A stretch of 62,527 bases of DNA from Thioclava sp. SK-1 (GCF_001705665.1 NZ_MDHA01000075.1:1-62527); one strand, 5' to 3'; positions 35,650-44,778 are shown, numbered from the stretch's first letter. The notes: generated by a model from the sequence alone, not told the origin. Translations and numbers: made by a program.

Positions 35650-36528
35650 ATGACCGAAAGTGAACTCATGCCCAAACCTGCCACCCACCAAAGCTATCTT
35701 GATCGCTTGAACCGCGTTGATGATCATATCCACGCTCATCTCGAAGGTGATCTTTCGTTGGAGAGTTTGGCCGAGGTGGCATGCCTGTCGCCATATCATT
35801 GGAGCCGAATTTACGCCGCGATGCGTGGGGAAACTGTTGCCGCGAGAATCCGTCGGTTAAGGCTACAGCGAGCAGCGGATCGTCTGGCTAACACCGATAT
35901 TGCAATGGACAAAATTTCGATGTTGGCGGGATACGGCTCGACGGATACGTTTGGGCGCGCCTTTCGTGATGTGCTCGGAGACACCCCCGCGCAGTTCAGA
36001 GCAGCCGGGAAGCATGCCGCCTTCAAGAAAGCTGTCAGCACATGTGATGCGCAAAGCTTCCCGGTGTCAGTCGTTACATTGCCCGAACAACGCTGCGCAA
36101 GCATCGACCATGTCGGCTCTTATATGCAGATAGATCATGCGATCGGAAGATTGTTTGCCGAGCTTGCGAAACAAGGCGGCTTGCCCGAGACCCCGTCAAT
36201 GATCGGCGTTTTCTTCGACGACCCGGACGCGGGCGAGGAATCTGAGCTTCGGTCAAGGGCCTGTATGCCTATCGGCAACGATATCGCAATTGGCGAGCCT
36301 CTGGGAGAGACAACACTGAAAGGTGGGCACTATGCTCAGCTAAACTACACCGGCCCCTATGCCGCCATGCGTCATGCCTACCGGTGGCTTCTTGGCACAT
36401 GGCTCCCCGCTTCTGGGTATGAACCCGGCGATGCGCCGATTTTCGAAGCATATCTCAATGACCCGAGCCAGGTTCCCCAGAATGAATTGCGCACTGATAT
36501 CCATCTTCCGTTGCATGTCCTGAAATGA
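35650..36528 (+). CDS. AraC-family regulator with GyrI-like ligand domain
   Basis: A 292-residue regulator with an N-terminal AraC DNA-binding domain (two helix-turn-helix units, residues about 15-120; SLESLAEVACLSPYHWSRIY and ISMLAGYGSTDTFGRAFR) and a C-terminal GyrI-like/SOUL-type effector domain (about 135-292). This is the Rob/SbmC-type layout, used to sense small hydrophobic or toxic molecules. The start may be 35650 or an ATG at 35668. The DUF1801 gene overlaps its stop codon by four bases, so the pair is one operon. It is the first gene after the tRNA and repeat. Confidence 0.88.
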   Translation: MTESELMPKPATHQSYLDRLNRVDDHIHAHLEGDLSLESLAEVACLSPYHWSRIYAAMRGETVAARIRRLRLQRAADRLANTDIAMDKISMLAGYGSTDTFGRAFRDVLGDTPAQFRAAGKHAAFKKAVSTCDAQSFPVSVVTLPEQRCASIDHVGSYMQIDHAIGRLFAELAKQGGLPETPSMIGVFFDDPDAGEESELRSRACMPIGNDIAIGEPLGETTLKGGHYAQLNYTGPYAAMRHAYRWLLGTWLPASGYEPGDAPIFEAYLNDPSQVPQNELRTDIHLPLHVLK

Positions 36529-36959
36529 ACATGCCCGACATGCCGCACACTGTGGCGCAAGCGTTTGCGAAGGTTCCTGAGCCCGCAAGGGCACGCCTCC
36601 TTCGCATACGATGCATGATTTTCGAGAAATCGGAAGGAATGGAAACAATTGGGCCGATTGCCGAGACCCTCAAATGGGGAGAGCCCGCCTATCTGACGCA
36701 AGTCACCAAGAGCGGCACGACAATTCGACTGGGTCAATCAAGATCAGCACCGAAGGATGCCGCCATCTTCTTCAACTGCCAGACATCACTCGTAGAAGAG
36801 TTTCGCATGCAGTTTGCAAATATATTTCGGTTTGAAAAAGACCGTGCTGTCATTATTCCCCATGAGCGGCTCCTGCCTGAAAACGCAGTGAGTTTCTGTC
36901 TTCGCAGGGCGTTGAACTACCACAGAAGCAAGCGTCGTGAGCAACGGACCAACGGATAA
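36525..36959 (+). CDS. DUF1801 (YdhG-like) protein
   Basis: A 144-residue protein of the DUF1801 family, recognised from the N-terminal helix, the ETLKWGEPAYL motif and the hydrophobic core around RLGQSRS and AIFFNCQTSLVEEFR. The family is uncharacterised. Its ATG overlaps the AraC-type regulator's stop (ATGA), implying joint expression and perhaps regulation by it. Confidence 0.8.
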   Translation: MNMPDMPHTVAQAFAKVPEPARARLLRIRCMIFEKSEGMETIGPIAETLKWGEPAYLTQVTKSGTTIRLGQSRSAPKDAAIFFNCQTSLVEEFRMQFANIFRFEKDRAVIIPHERLLPENAVSFCLRRALNYHRSKRREQRTNG

Positions 36960-37423
36960 TAGACACACGTAAAAAAGCTGCGGGGGTATTTGTGACCCGA
37001 CTGGGAAAGCCATGCCACCGCACGAACCTGGATCCAAGCGGCGGCAACGGGGCCGCGCCTGGGGATGCCACGACGCTGCACATGCAATTTGTCGCGCAGG
37101 CGCATCCGTCAATATGGGCTCATTCCCGACGCGCGGCGTTGCGGCGGGCTGCGAGATCACCACAGCGGGGCCGCTCGACACGAACGGCCCTAACCGGTCG
37201 TCGCCGAGCCGATCCGCCGTTTCACCAAAGCGGCCATTCATGCAGCCTGCAGCATTTTGAACGGTCCGAGGTCGGCAGTGCGGACGGAGCCGCCGTCCGC
37301 TGCGGTTGCGCCAATGTCGGCTTTGCAGGGCGATGACCGAACCTCGAAGGGATGATGGTCAACTGACCGCAGAAAAGGTGACAACAGGGCGTGTACACCC
37401 GGCACGCAGGGTCAACCATTTTG
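36960..37423. other. non-coding region with a perfect hairpin
   Basis: No gene recognised over about 460 bases. A perfect hairpin (GCGGACGG at 37280-37287, CCGTCCGC at 37293-37300, loop AGCCG) lies next to words of the recurring intergenic family (CCATTCATGCAGC, CAATGTCGGCTTTGC). It may be a decayed mobile or repeat sequence. Confidence 0.45.
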
Positions 37424-37942
37424 TCAACGACTCTCAAACTGGCGAAGTAAGTCGGAAACGGCAGCAAGTTCATTACCCGTTACAAAGGTCTGACCTATAC
37501 CATCCTCCAGCTCTCTGAGAATGTAGTAATCATTTTCTCGAGTGATTTTGCCGTTCTTGAGAACTTTTTTGACCGTCTTCGCAACTAAGCCTGCCTCAGA
37601 ATGGAACTCAAAACCTACTTCGTTTTGAAAATCACTCAGGAATTTTCGGATTTCAGTTGACACCGCCTCGCCGCCAGTATTCGCCATAATGCAAAAATCA
37701 GAATAGGCGTGCGAATACCACTCGCGTACGAACTGAAGAATTTGGCCGTATCGGCCGCCTGCATCGTCGAAATACTTAAGGAAGGCCGTGCTTGGCTCAA
37801 CAATCTCGTTTAGGTCTTCTTGGCGCACTTCTCCGTTTGCGGATTTGATGTCAGCAATCCGCCAAGCGCGATAGAACTCTAACCCCTTCAAAAGCCGAAG
37901 CAACTCGCCCCTAGCCGCATCTCGTTTTGCGTTATCGGTCAT
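37424..37942 (-). CDS. hypothetical protein, 172 residues
   Basis: I do not recognise the family. The protein appears soluble and mostly helical, with an aromatic-rich first half (LEFYRAWRIADIKSA, REWYSHAYSDFCIM) and a C-terminal helical region (DYYILRELEDGIGQTF). It has no signal peptide, membrane segment or obvious catalytic motif. Its base composition is lower in GC than the core genes, consistent with acquired DNA. It is isolated: long gaps lie on both sides and an IS element follows. Confidence 0.6.
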   Translation of the reverse strand: MTDNAKRDAARGELLRLLKGLEFYRAWRIADIKSANGEVRQEDLNEIVEPSTAFLKYFDDAGGRYGQILQFVREWYSHAYSDFCIMANTGGEAVSTEIRKFLSDFQNEVGFEFHSEAGLVAKTVKKVLKNGKITRENDYYILRELEDGIGQTFVTGNELAAVSDLLRQFESR

Positions 37943-38170
37943 TTCTGTGCTCTTTGACTGGTCCGGGTTGGTATAACATAGCTGCCCTTGGCGCGTCGCG
38001 CAGCATCAGTGATTTTGGGCTCAAACCGGCCATGTGGCATTGCCGCATAATCCTAGCGGGATTTAGCGGCACTCTTAACGGGATTCATGTGGCAACGAGC
38101 TGAGAATATGCAGCGCGGCCCGCGTATCGGGCTGTCGCGCCGCCGCAAGTCCTGTGTGGATGGCTCCTGC

Positions 38171-38397
38171 ATAGCAAGCGGGAAATGACTTTAATTCACC
38201 CATTCAGAAGCGGTCGTGTGTCCGGCCTGTTTGCGCGGCGTTTCGACCGCTGGCCCTGATGACTTCCGCGTACCGGGTCCCTCTCGGGTTTGCGGGCGAT
38301 GATGCCCCGGACTTGCGGCGGGGTCTCCCGGTTTTACGGCTGTGGGTGTCTCCATCATCTCTTCGGTCTTGCTATTCTATATGCGGGGCTTGCCGCA
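38171..38397 (-). ncRNA. candidate bridge/seek RNA region of the IS1111-type element
   Basis: About 227 non-coding bases lie between the transposase stop codon and the distal inverted repeat. In IS1111-group elements the guide RNA that pairs with target and donor DNA is encoded at this place. No structure was computed; the call rests on position and family knowledge. Confidence 0.4.
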
Positions 38398-39417
38398 TCA
38401 GGCATGTCTTGGCGTCCAGGTCTCCCCCCGTGTAAGGACGGCCCAGATGATCCTGGCGGTCTTGTTGGCCATGGCTATAGTTGCCAGTCGGAACGGCTTT
38501 CTCTCCAGCAGTTGTCTCAACCACGGGTCCCCCTTGTCAGGTCGGACCTTCACCTGGATGGCGCGGGAAGTCATGCCGGCCACGAGGAGTTTTCGAAGAT
38601 ACTGATCCCCCATCTTCGTGATACTGCCCAGCCTTTCCTTGCCTCCGCTGGAATTGTTCCTTGGTGTCAGTCCCAGCCATGCGGCAAATTCACGTCCATT
38701 GCGGAACTGACGACCGCTGCCGATGGTCGCGACGATCGCCGAGGCTGTAACCGGTCCGACGCCGGGAATGGTCCGCAGCAGCTTCATCCGAGGGTCGGCC
38801 CGCGCCACGACCTGCAACCGAAGATCATGCCAACGCACGAGACAGTCGGTCGACAGGAGCTGCCGACAAAGAACGCGAATAACGTCTTGCCCGATCTCGG
38901 GAATATCCGGGACAGCTCCTTCCAAGACGCCCCTCGCAAAGCCGGTCGCCTTGTCGAGACCTTGCGGCAGGACGACCCCGAATTCCGCCAGAAGTCCGCG
39001 GAGCATGTTCACCAGCTGCGTCCTCTGCCGCACGACAAGCTCACGCGTTCGGTGCAGGCTCAGCATGGCCTGCTGCTCTACGGATTTGACCTGAACGAAT
39101 CGCATGGTCGGGCGGGTAACGGCTTCGCAGATCGCTTCTGCATCGACAGCATCCGACTTGCCCCGTTTCACGTAGGGTTTGACGTAGATCGGTGGGATCA
39201 GCCGCACCTCGTGACCGAGCCTAGACAGTTCCCGAGCCCAGTAGTGACTCGCCGAACAGGCTTCCATGCCGATCAGGCAAGGGGCCAGGCGCTCGAAAAA
39301 GGCAAGCAGCTGAGCCCGGCGCAGCGGCTTGTTGAAGACGACATGGCCTTCATCGGTGATCCCATGAACCTGAAAGACATTCTTGGCTAAATCCAGGCCG
39401 ACTGTTGTAACCTTCAT
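38398..39417 (-). CDS. IS110-family transposase (DEDD)
   Basis: A 339-residue recombinase with the RuvC-like DEDD domain (GLDLAKNVFQVHG, IGMEACSASHYW, KRGKSDAVDAEAI) and the C-terminal Transposase_20 domain (LLRTIPGVGPVTASAIVA, FAAWLGLTPRNNSSGGK) with the usual serine. The start at 39417 fits the family; an upstream frame to 39450 adds eleven residues. It is apparently intact. The enzyme acts with a structured RNA encoded by its own element. Confidence 0.92.
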   Translation of the reverse strand: MKVTTVGLDLAKNVFQVHGITDEGHVVFNKPLRRAQLLAFFERLAPCLIGMEACSASHYWARELSRLGHEVRLIPPIYVKPYVKRGKSDAVDAEAICEAVTRPTMRFVQVKSVEQQAMLSLHRTRELVVRQRTQLVNMLRGLLAEFGVVLPQGLDKATGFARGVLEGAVPDIPEIGQDVIRVLCRQLLSTDCLVRWHDLRLQVVARADPRMKLLRTIPGVGPVTASAIVATIGSGRQFRNGREFAAWLGLTPRNNSSGGKERLGSITKMGDQYLRKLLVAGMTSRAIQVKVRPDKGDPWLRQLLERKPFRLATIAMANKTARIIWAVLTRGETWTPRHA

Positions 39418-39554
39418 GCGGATGGCTCCTTTTGCAGCAGACGATGACATCTACAGTATGGCGCATTGCGACGCCGGGAGCAGGAGCCATCCACTCCATC
39501 AGGTTTGAGCCCAACTTTGCCGAGTGCGGCGCTATCAATGAAGGTCCGGTTAAC

Positions 39555-40058
39555 TCAGAGTTTCGTGTCAAAATGATGCATCACCATATTGAATCCTTCC
39601 TCAGGTGAAGGAGCGACGAAGTGTTTTGAAATCTGCCGAAATTGCTCTTCTGTTGCCGCAAATGGATGATCACCTTGCGCATTGCGGGCACGAAGACGTG
39701 CGATACAGACTTCGTCAGGGACATCTAAAACGTGAAGTTTGTGGGCAGCCTTTGTCTGTTCTAAGATGCCCCGCATCCAATCACGCGACGCAACCGTGTT
39801 TGCTTGGAAGTCCAAAACGACCGAATTTCCCTCATTTAACAATGAGACGACGTGTGGTCCCACGACCTTGCGAAACTTTGACATGCACCGCATGTAGTCC
39901 GAAATCGACGACATTTCTTCAGAATAGAGACCATTTAGCCACTCATCTTCAGCAATCACAATAGTCCCTGCCGTGCGACTAAGTTGGGCAGTCAGAGTGG
40001 ATTTTCCAGAAGCAATTTTTCCGCACAACAAATGCAGAGTTGGTGTTGTCGAGGGCAT
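39555..40058 (-). CDS. P-loop kinase-like ATPase (AAA_33 type)
   Basis: A 167-residue protein with Walker A in CGKIASGKSTLTAQL and the mononucleotide-kinase fold of the AAA_33/zeta-like group (EDEWLNGLYSEE, VVLDFQANTVASRDWM, then RLRARNAQGDHP). Such proteins phosphorylate small molecules, for example sugars, nucleosides or antibiotics; the substrate here is unknown. It carries an ordinary ATG and no partner gene. The 443 bases upstream hold no gene. Confidence 0.78.
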   Translation of the reverse strand: MPSTTPTLHLLCGKIASGKSTLTAQLSRTAGTIVIAEDEWLNGLYSEEMSSISDYMRCMSKFRKVVGPHVVSLLNEGNSVVLDFQANTVASRDWMRGILEQTKAAHKLHVLDVPDEVCIARLRARNAQGDHPFAATEEQFRQISKHFVAPSPEEGFNMVMHHFDTKL

Positions 40059-40501
40059 ATGAATAACTTTGTTCAGCGCGGCGCGCGCGGTTGACGTTCA
40101 AATAAGAGTTTACCCGGCCCGTTTTTTCAGACCGGGAAGGTAATGCGATTTTGGCCCTGACGACCAAAGTTATGAACGAAGGTTTTCATACATCATTAGT
40201 GACACGTGGGGTTCTTAATGTCTATTGGTGAAGCAGACCTTGGCGCAACCGCAGCGAATGCACCGTTTGTCCGCGTAGCTGCCCCTTCGGGCTGTGCCTG
40301 CCCCGGACAAAACCAGTGACGAAAAAGGGCACTTTGGTTGCCGCTGCGCCCTGGCTCGGTTTGCCCGCCGCTAGAGGGCAAACACCTTATCTGCACCCGC
40401 CGCGCGGGTGCGCCGCTTCACGAAAACCTAAAGGTCGGGTATGATCCCAAACTTACCGTACTGTTGCGATGTAGCGAATGGCGGCCTAGTGGCTGCGGGC
40501 T
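40059..40501. other. non-coding region with hairpins
   Basis: No gene recognised. Two stem-loops are visible: TTTGCCC ... GGGCAAA at about 40360-40382, and GCACCCGC-CGC-GCGGGTGC at 40393-40411. A word of the recurring intergenic family (GCGAATGGCGGC) lies near 40475. The hairpins may be terminators or repeat remnants. Confidence 0.4.
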
Positions 40502-41011
40502 CTATCCCTCGGTCGCCATTTTCACGAGTTTCCCGATAGTATTGACGTTCCGCACGGTGCCTTCTGACATCACCGGCAAACGTAGCTTTGTTCGACCCAT
40601 CCCTGACGGAAAATGAATATAGACTTCACGTGTTCCCAGCACGATTTCTTCGTCAGCTTGACCTTTGGCAGCCCGAATAGAGTCAGGCGGAGGAGTGTCG
40701 TCTAGGAATAGGATACCAACCTTGCTCGGCTCCGATTTTGGGAAGGGGTTCGCATCTAACACGTCCCGCATTTCCCCGGCTGTTCGAAGCACAACGCCCA
40801 CGGCCTTACCTGCATAATCTTCAAGGCTCTTTTCGAGCGCCGCCTTCGCTCCGACTGCATCATCAGACGAAAAGACAAGGTTGCCAGATTGAATATAGGT
40901 TCGCACGTTTGACAACCCGACCTGTTCCGCCATTGAACGAAGGTCGGCCATTGCCAGCTTGCCGGTGCCGCCGACGTTTACGGCGCGAAGTAGTGCTATG
41001 TGCGTAGCCAT
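40502..41011 (-). CDS. DUF1697 protein
   Basis: A 169-residue member of the DUF1697 family, recognised from IALLRAVNVGGTGKLAMADLR, TYIQSGNLVFSS, PFPKSEPSKVGILFLDD and the C-terminal MSEGTVRNVNTIGKL. The family is widespread and uncharacterised, often carried by accessory DNA. The start at 41011 is the usual one (MATHIALLRAVNVGG). Confidence 0.88.
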   Translation of the reverse strand: MATHIALLRAVNVGGTGKLAMADLRSMAEQVGLSNVRTYIQSGNLVFSSDDAVGAKAALEKSLEDYAGKAVGVVLRTAGEMRDVLDANPFPKSEPSKVGILFLDDTPPPDSIRAAKGQADEEIVLGTREVYIHFPSGMGRTKLRLPVMSEGTVRNVNTIGKLVKMATEG

Positions 41012-41230
41012 CTGAGCATCATACCTTCCCGTTGCCGGTTAGGAAAGCTGCCGTTCGATCTGCTCAGGTCAACGGCAGCTCCGTCCCGCAATGCGGACCT
41101 TCCTAGAAAATCAGATCGGCACAAAGTTGTGGCGTGCGCGGCAATCTTATTGAGATCGGGCGCGTAATCGCATGAGACTTGCGTGCCCAAAGGGTTGGAA
41201 TTTTGCACGCGCTACCCTATCGACGTGTTC

Positions 41231-41407
41231 GGCCCATTGTGTTGAAAAACTCGGGCGGCTTCAACACGGCACGGAATTCCAGAACGCCTGTTCTAACGTG
41301 GGGCTAAGATGCCGCGCCAGCGAGGAAGATCTGACCTCCATCAGAACGAAATTCTCGTCGGAGCCTTGTGGTTGCGCGGCGAGGGGGTTTTTTCAACACA
41401 ATCGGCC
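41231..41407. mobile_element. 177-bp MITE-like element
   Basis: Terminal inverted repeats of about 20 bp (GGCCCATTGTGTTGAAAAAC at 41231-41250 against the complement of 41388-41407) differ at only two positions and enclose about 137 bases with no gene. Size and end structure are those of a miniature inverted-repeat element derived from an IS. The TGTTGAAAAA core of the ends also occurs at the ends of the IS1182 element in this window. No clear target duplication is seen. Confidence 0.6.
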
Positions 41408-41534
41408 CTGAACGGACGTTCGAGCCATGCGCAGCGGATGACCGGTCTCAGTTTACGACATCTAAGATCGGGTCTTGGCCTACGGCTCTCGCAAAGAGTT
41501 AACTATCCGAAGCTGACGCGAGACTAGTGCTCGC

Positions 41535-43085
41535 TCAGTCCAATGCGAAAGCGCCAACAGACGCCTTGCCCCTCACTCCGCCTCCCAGTGTGGTCGTCAT
41601 TGTGTTTTCAAATGCCGTAACAACTTTGTTGGGCGTATCTGCCGACCTATGTTCGAAGAGTAGCGCGTCGTGCATCGGAAGGACTATGGTAACGTCGTCC
41701 AATTTGCCGACCTCCAGCAGCGCCCTTTTGAAGATAAGGGAAGCCGTCCCCTGAACGACTTGGCTCACAGCAGATCGCTGTTCTTTAGCGGTCAGTGAAC
41801 CGTCGCGCTTGCGTAAATAGTGGTTGCCAAGCAATGTCTCCACACGGCCATTGGTTTGGAAATCGCCCCATACAGACCTCTTCCAGTTCTCATACTGCAC
41901 GAATAGTCCGAACGCATTCTTGGCCCGAAGCCGATCTACGCCAAGCGAAACTGCTGCATCGATCAAGGCCTTCTTACTCATCCCGTAGGCGTAGGACAGA
42001 AAGAGCTGCTTAGCAGCCTTTCTGTTCCCCAAAAGCCCAAGGTGCGTGGTGGCGAACAGGTCATACATATCACCTGCGGCGTAGAGCTTCATCAGTTCGC
42101 AATCCTTTGAGAGCGCGGCCATTATCCCGACCTCAAACTGATCGAAATCCACGTAGCTCAACTCAGCACCCTCGCGAGCGCCAATGATGCCGCGATATTT
42201 TTTTGAAATATTCTGCAGACTGGGGCTGCGCAAATGGATGCGCGAGGTGCGGGAGCCAAATACATCCAATACTGGCCGCATGATTGTGGTCGACAGGGTT
42301 AGCGAACCCAACACCCGCCGTGCGGTGTCCGCCGCCTGCAGGGCTATGGTGTCGCTCCCGAAGTCCCGTTGGTGCGGCACGTACTCAAGAAGATACTCGA
42401 TCGAAACACCGTCCGGCTCAAACCCATCCGCACGCAGTTTTACCTCCAGCGCCGATCTGCTCGGAGTTTCCAACGGCATATCGTGTTTCGCAGAGTAATT
42501 CTTGAGGCACGTGAAGTAATCATGCTCTGCCTCGGCGCGCATCTCCGACAATCGCCTCTTGTCGACCATGATACCAACGGCCATTGCGCTTTGAAGTAAC
42601 CGATAGGCCGGCACTTCGACTGTAAGGAAACGTTCTGCTTCGCCTGTAAGCTTCGCACGGTCAAGCAGGGCAAGATACATTTTCGTAAGCGCTGCTGCGG
42701 CTTTGGACGCAACACCCGCCTCGAACGGTAGGCCCTTATTGAACATCCGCTTGTAAGCAGCGCATACCTCCTGCTCGGCACCGTACTGTTCGAGAACAGC
42801 GGTTACGTCGTGCTTCTCGCGAGCCAAACGGTCTTCAGGGTTTCCACTGGTGGATATCCTGAATTCGTCGAGATCAATGATCGTATTGGGCAGCGTCTTC
42901 GTCGCATCGAACAATGCATCACGTATCATCCAGAAATCATGGCAGACTACGGCGCCGGCAAACCTGACAACGTCTTGGGCGTTTGTTTCGAGCAGCCGTC
43001 CCTCGTCAAACCAGTAGAAGCAGTCTGCGCCCCGCCCGGTAAAGTCCTTCATGAATAGGAGTAATTTCCAAGCTTGGTCAATCAT
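41535..43085 (-). CDS. family A DNA polymerase-like protein coupled to a reverse transcriptase
   Basis: A 516-residue PolA-type polymerase. The palm motifs align well with DNA polymerase I: RSPSLQNISKKYRGI before motif A, motif A SYVDFDQFEVGIMAALSKD with D313, the O-helix R-x3-K in NRKAAKQLFLSYAYGMS (R355, K359), SQVVQGTASLIF, and motif C PMHDALLFE with D473. The Glu of the usual VHDE is Ala. The N-terminal 150 residues hold no recognisable 5' nuclease and at most a degenerate 3'-5' exonuclease. ATG 43085 overlaps the reverse transcriptase stop by eight bases; an earlier frame start at 43106 is possible. It is too short and divergent to be the housekeeping PolA. Confidence 0.85.
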   Translation of the reverse strand: MIDQAWKLLLFMKDFTGRGADCFYWFDEGRLLETNAQDVVRFAGAVVCHDFWMIRDALFDATKTLPNTIIDLDEFRISTSGNPEDRLAREKHDVTAVLEQYGAEQEVCAAYKRMFNKGLPFEAGVASKAAAALTKMYLALLDRAKLTGEAERFLTVEVPAYRLLQSAMAVGIMVDKRRLSEMRAEAEHDYFTCLKNYSAKHDMPLETPSRSALEVKLRADGFEPDGVSIEYLLEYVPHQRDFGSDTIALQAADTARRVLGSLTLSTTIMRPVLDVFGSRTSRIHLRSPSLQNISKKYRGIIGAREGAELSYVDFDQFEVGIMAALSKDCELMKLYAAGDMYDLFATTHLGLLGNRKAAKQLFLSYAYGMSKKALIDAAVSLGVDRLRAKNAFGLFVQYENWKRSVWGDFQTNGRVETLLGNHYLRKRDGSLTAKEQRSAVSQVVQGTASLIFKRALLEVGKLDDVTIVLPMHDALLFEHRSADTPNKVVTAFENTMTTTLGGGVRGKASVGAFALD

Positions 43086-44778
43086 ACTCACTGACCTCGT
43101 CGACAAGGTTCAATAGATCGGGCGCTTCCCGTTTTGCAAAGGGAAGACCTTCCTCACTCGTATAACGCTCGGCTCTTGGCCCTGTGCCTTTGAGGCAGAT
43201 AGGCACATTGCCGTAGAGCGGCTTGAGGTCATCTTCGTGAAGCACCGAGGAGGCAATCAGGAGATAGCGGGCGTTCTGATATGGTAGTTCGCCAAATTTT
43301 TCGATGCATCCGCGGATAAGTGCCGTCTCACCGATACACCGCAGCCAGATTAAGATTGCAGCAGCCTCACCGGACCTGATGTCCTCGTGGAGCTTGCGAG
43401 CGGCGAGATCAACCAACCTATCCGATCGGTGTCTCTTCGACCCGAGCAGCATCCAAATATTGTAGTTCTGCCAATCGTGGATGGCTCGGTCCTCCGCCAG
43501 CAGAAACTTCTCCAGCGCCGGAAGGCATTGGCCACCTCGGTCCAGAGTGGAAATAAGCCGGCAATATTGATCTGTAGATACAGCATGCTCCGACAGCGAA
43601 CGGGAAAGCGTATCGAGCAGTGTAGCTGATAGTGCGTCGCCGACGTCGAAGAGGCCAGATTCTACAATCTGGGCCACGCGGTTCACCGCGAAGCGGAACT
43701 GTCGTGTTTGAGTGTCACCAGCTTCAATGCAGCTGGTCAGGATACCGAAGATGTATTCGACAGAACGAGTCACAATTCTGCGGCTCCGAGATTGCCACAT
43801 CTGATTAATGGCGGTGGTTGCGCTGTCTTGCGAAGGGAAGTAGGCGACCAACTTCTCTGATGAAGCGTCAGGCGGCAATATCTCGGTCTTACTCGCGTTG
43901 ATGTTAAGGCCGACTTTCCGAAGCTCCCTGATGATGTCCTGGAGCGCGCGGCGTGCTTGAGTCTCCGTGTCCGCCAAAACGCGGATGTCGTCCACGTATC
44001 TGTAGTAATCGTAACCCTTCTTGACCATTTTGAGGTCAACGGACGAGAGTAGGATGTTGGATAGAAAAGAAGATGCGTCCCGATTCTGAGGCAGCCCATG
44101 GTCACCGCTGAACGTCCATTCTCCGAGCAACCTGTCCAACGTACGGATAGCATTGCGAATTTGGAGCTTTTCAGGGCCCGTCGCCACTATGTCAGGTATA
44201 GACTTCTCCAATGCAGCGATGAGCTGCTCTCGCGAGATGTTCTCGAAAAAGTTGCTGAGATCGGTCACCAGAAGATGCTGGTTTGAACGAGCGAACGTAA
44301 GAGTTACCCCCTCAAATGTGAACCATCGATCGATCTTGTTCTTGAACAAGTATTTAGAGTTCTGCGGCGCAGAGTCATGACGGTAGCTTAGCACTCGGTG
44401 GCTGAGAAGACTGTCATAGTAAGGAATAAGGAATGTGCAGATCGCCTGGTAGACGAACCGATCAAAGAAGTCGGTTTCCAAACCGTAGCGTTCCCCATAA
44501 CCCTTCTTAGGAATGTTGCGGACAACGCTACGGGTGCCGAGGTACACACCATTCCATTTTTGCAATAGAGAAAGGACGATACGTTTGGCCTCGTCCGGAT
44601 TCCTAAATATATCGTCATATTGTAGGCAGTCGAAGTACCAGTCGTCCCTCATGTCCTGTCGCAGATGCTTGAGCACGAGATCAAACTGGATCGGAAAGCC
44701 AAGCGCTTGCCCCTTCTCCCAGAATTCAGCACCAAGTGCATATTCGGCGTCACCACCTTGTTGACTGTAATCTGGCAC
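43078..44778 (-). CDS. reverse transcriptase (Abi/UG-like)
   Basis: A 566-residue protein. The RT domain (about residues 30-320) has motif A LLVTDLSNFFENI with D173, a GLPQNRDASSFLSNILL segment and the catalytic YRYVDDIRVLA (YVDD at 261-264). The C-terminal 240 residues are helical and repeat-like, as in Abi and UG reverse transcriptases. No group II intron maturase or HNH domain and no retron msr/msd or DGR repeat is visible. The start is GTG at 44778. The family A polymerase gene overlaps its end by eight bases. Because known Abi/UG enzymes defend against phages, a defence role is inferred, not shown. Confidence 0.88.
   Translation of the reverse strand: MPDYSQQGGDAEYALGAEFWEKGQALGFPIQFDLVLKHLRQDMRDDWYFDCLQYDDIFRNPDEAKRIVLSLLQKWNGVYLGTRSVVRNIPKKGYGERYGLETDFFDRFVYQAICTFLIPYYDSLLSHRVLSYRHDSAPQNSKYLFKNKIDRWFTFEGVTLTFARSNQHLLVTDLSNFFENISREQLIAALEKSIPDIVATGPEKLQIRNAIRTLDRLLGEWTFSGDHGLPQNRDASSFLSNILLSSVDLKMVKKGYDYYRYVDDIRVLADTETQARRALQDIIRELRKVGLNINASKTEILPPDASSEKLVAYFPSQDSATTAINQMWQSRSRRIVTRSVEYIFGILTSCIEAGDTQTRQFRFAVNRVAQIVESGLFDVGDALSATLLDTLSRSLSEHAVSTDQYCRLISTLDRGGQCLPALEKFLLAEDRAIHDWQNYNIWMLLGSKRHRSDRLVDLAARKLHEDIRSGEAAAILIWLRCIGETALIRGCIEKFGELPYQNARYLLIASSVLHEDDLKPLYGNVPICLKGTGPRAERYTSEEGLPFAKREAPDLLNLVDEVSEYD

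Larger units (their letters stand above)
38157..39493 (-). mobile_element. IS110-family element, IS1111 group
   Basis: A 14-bp perfect inverted repeat (TGGATGGCTCCTGC at 38157-38170, GCAGGAGCCATCCA at 39480-39493) flanks a DEDD transposase gene. Subterminal inverted repeats and a long non-coding segment beyond the transposase 3' end are features of the IS1111 group. A third copy of GGATGGCTCCT lies directly before the transposase start (about 39419-39430). Exact outer ends are not determined because this group has subterminal repeats and makes no target duplication. Confidence 0.8.

Noticed and set aside
40196-40411. Possible structured RNA or small gene
   Set aside because: Hairpins are present but the translation is implausible and there is no supporting context.
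41172-41527. Short open frames over the MITE-like element
   Set aside because: Their sequences are Cys/Arg-rich and follow the inverted-repeat DNA; no start or family support.
43078-44778. RT as a group II intron, retron or diversity-generating retroelement
   Set aside because: There is no maturase or HNH domain, no msr/msd-like inverted repeats recognised and no template/variable repeat pair.
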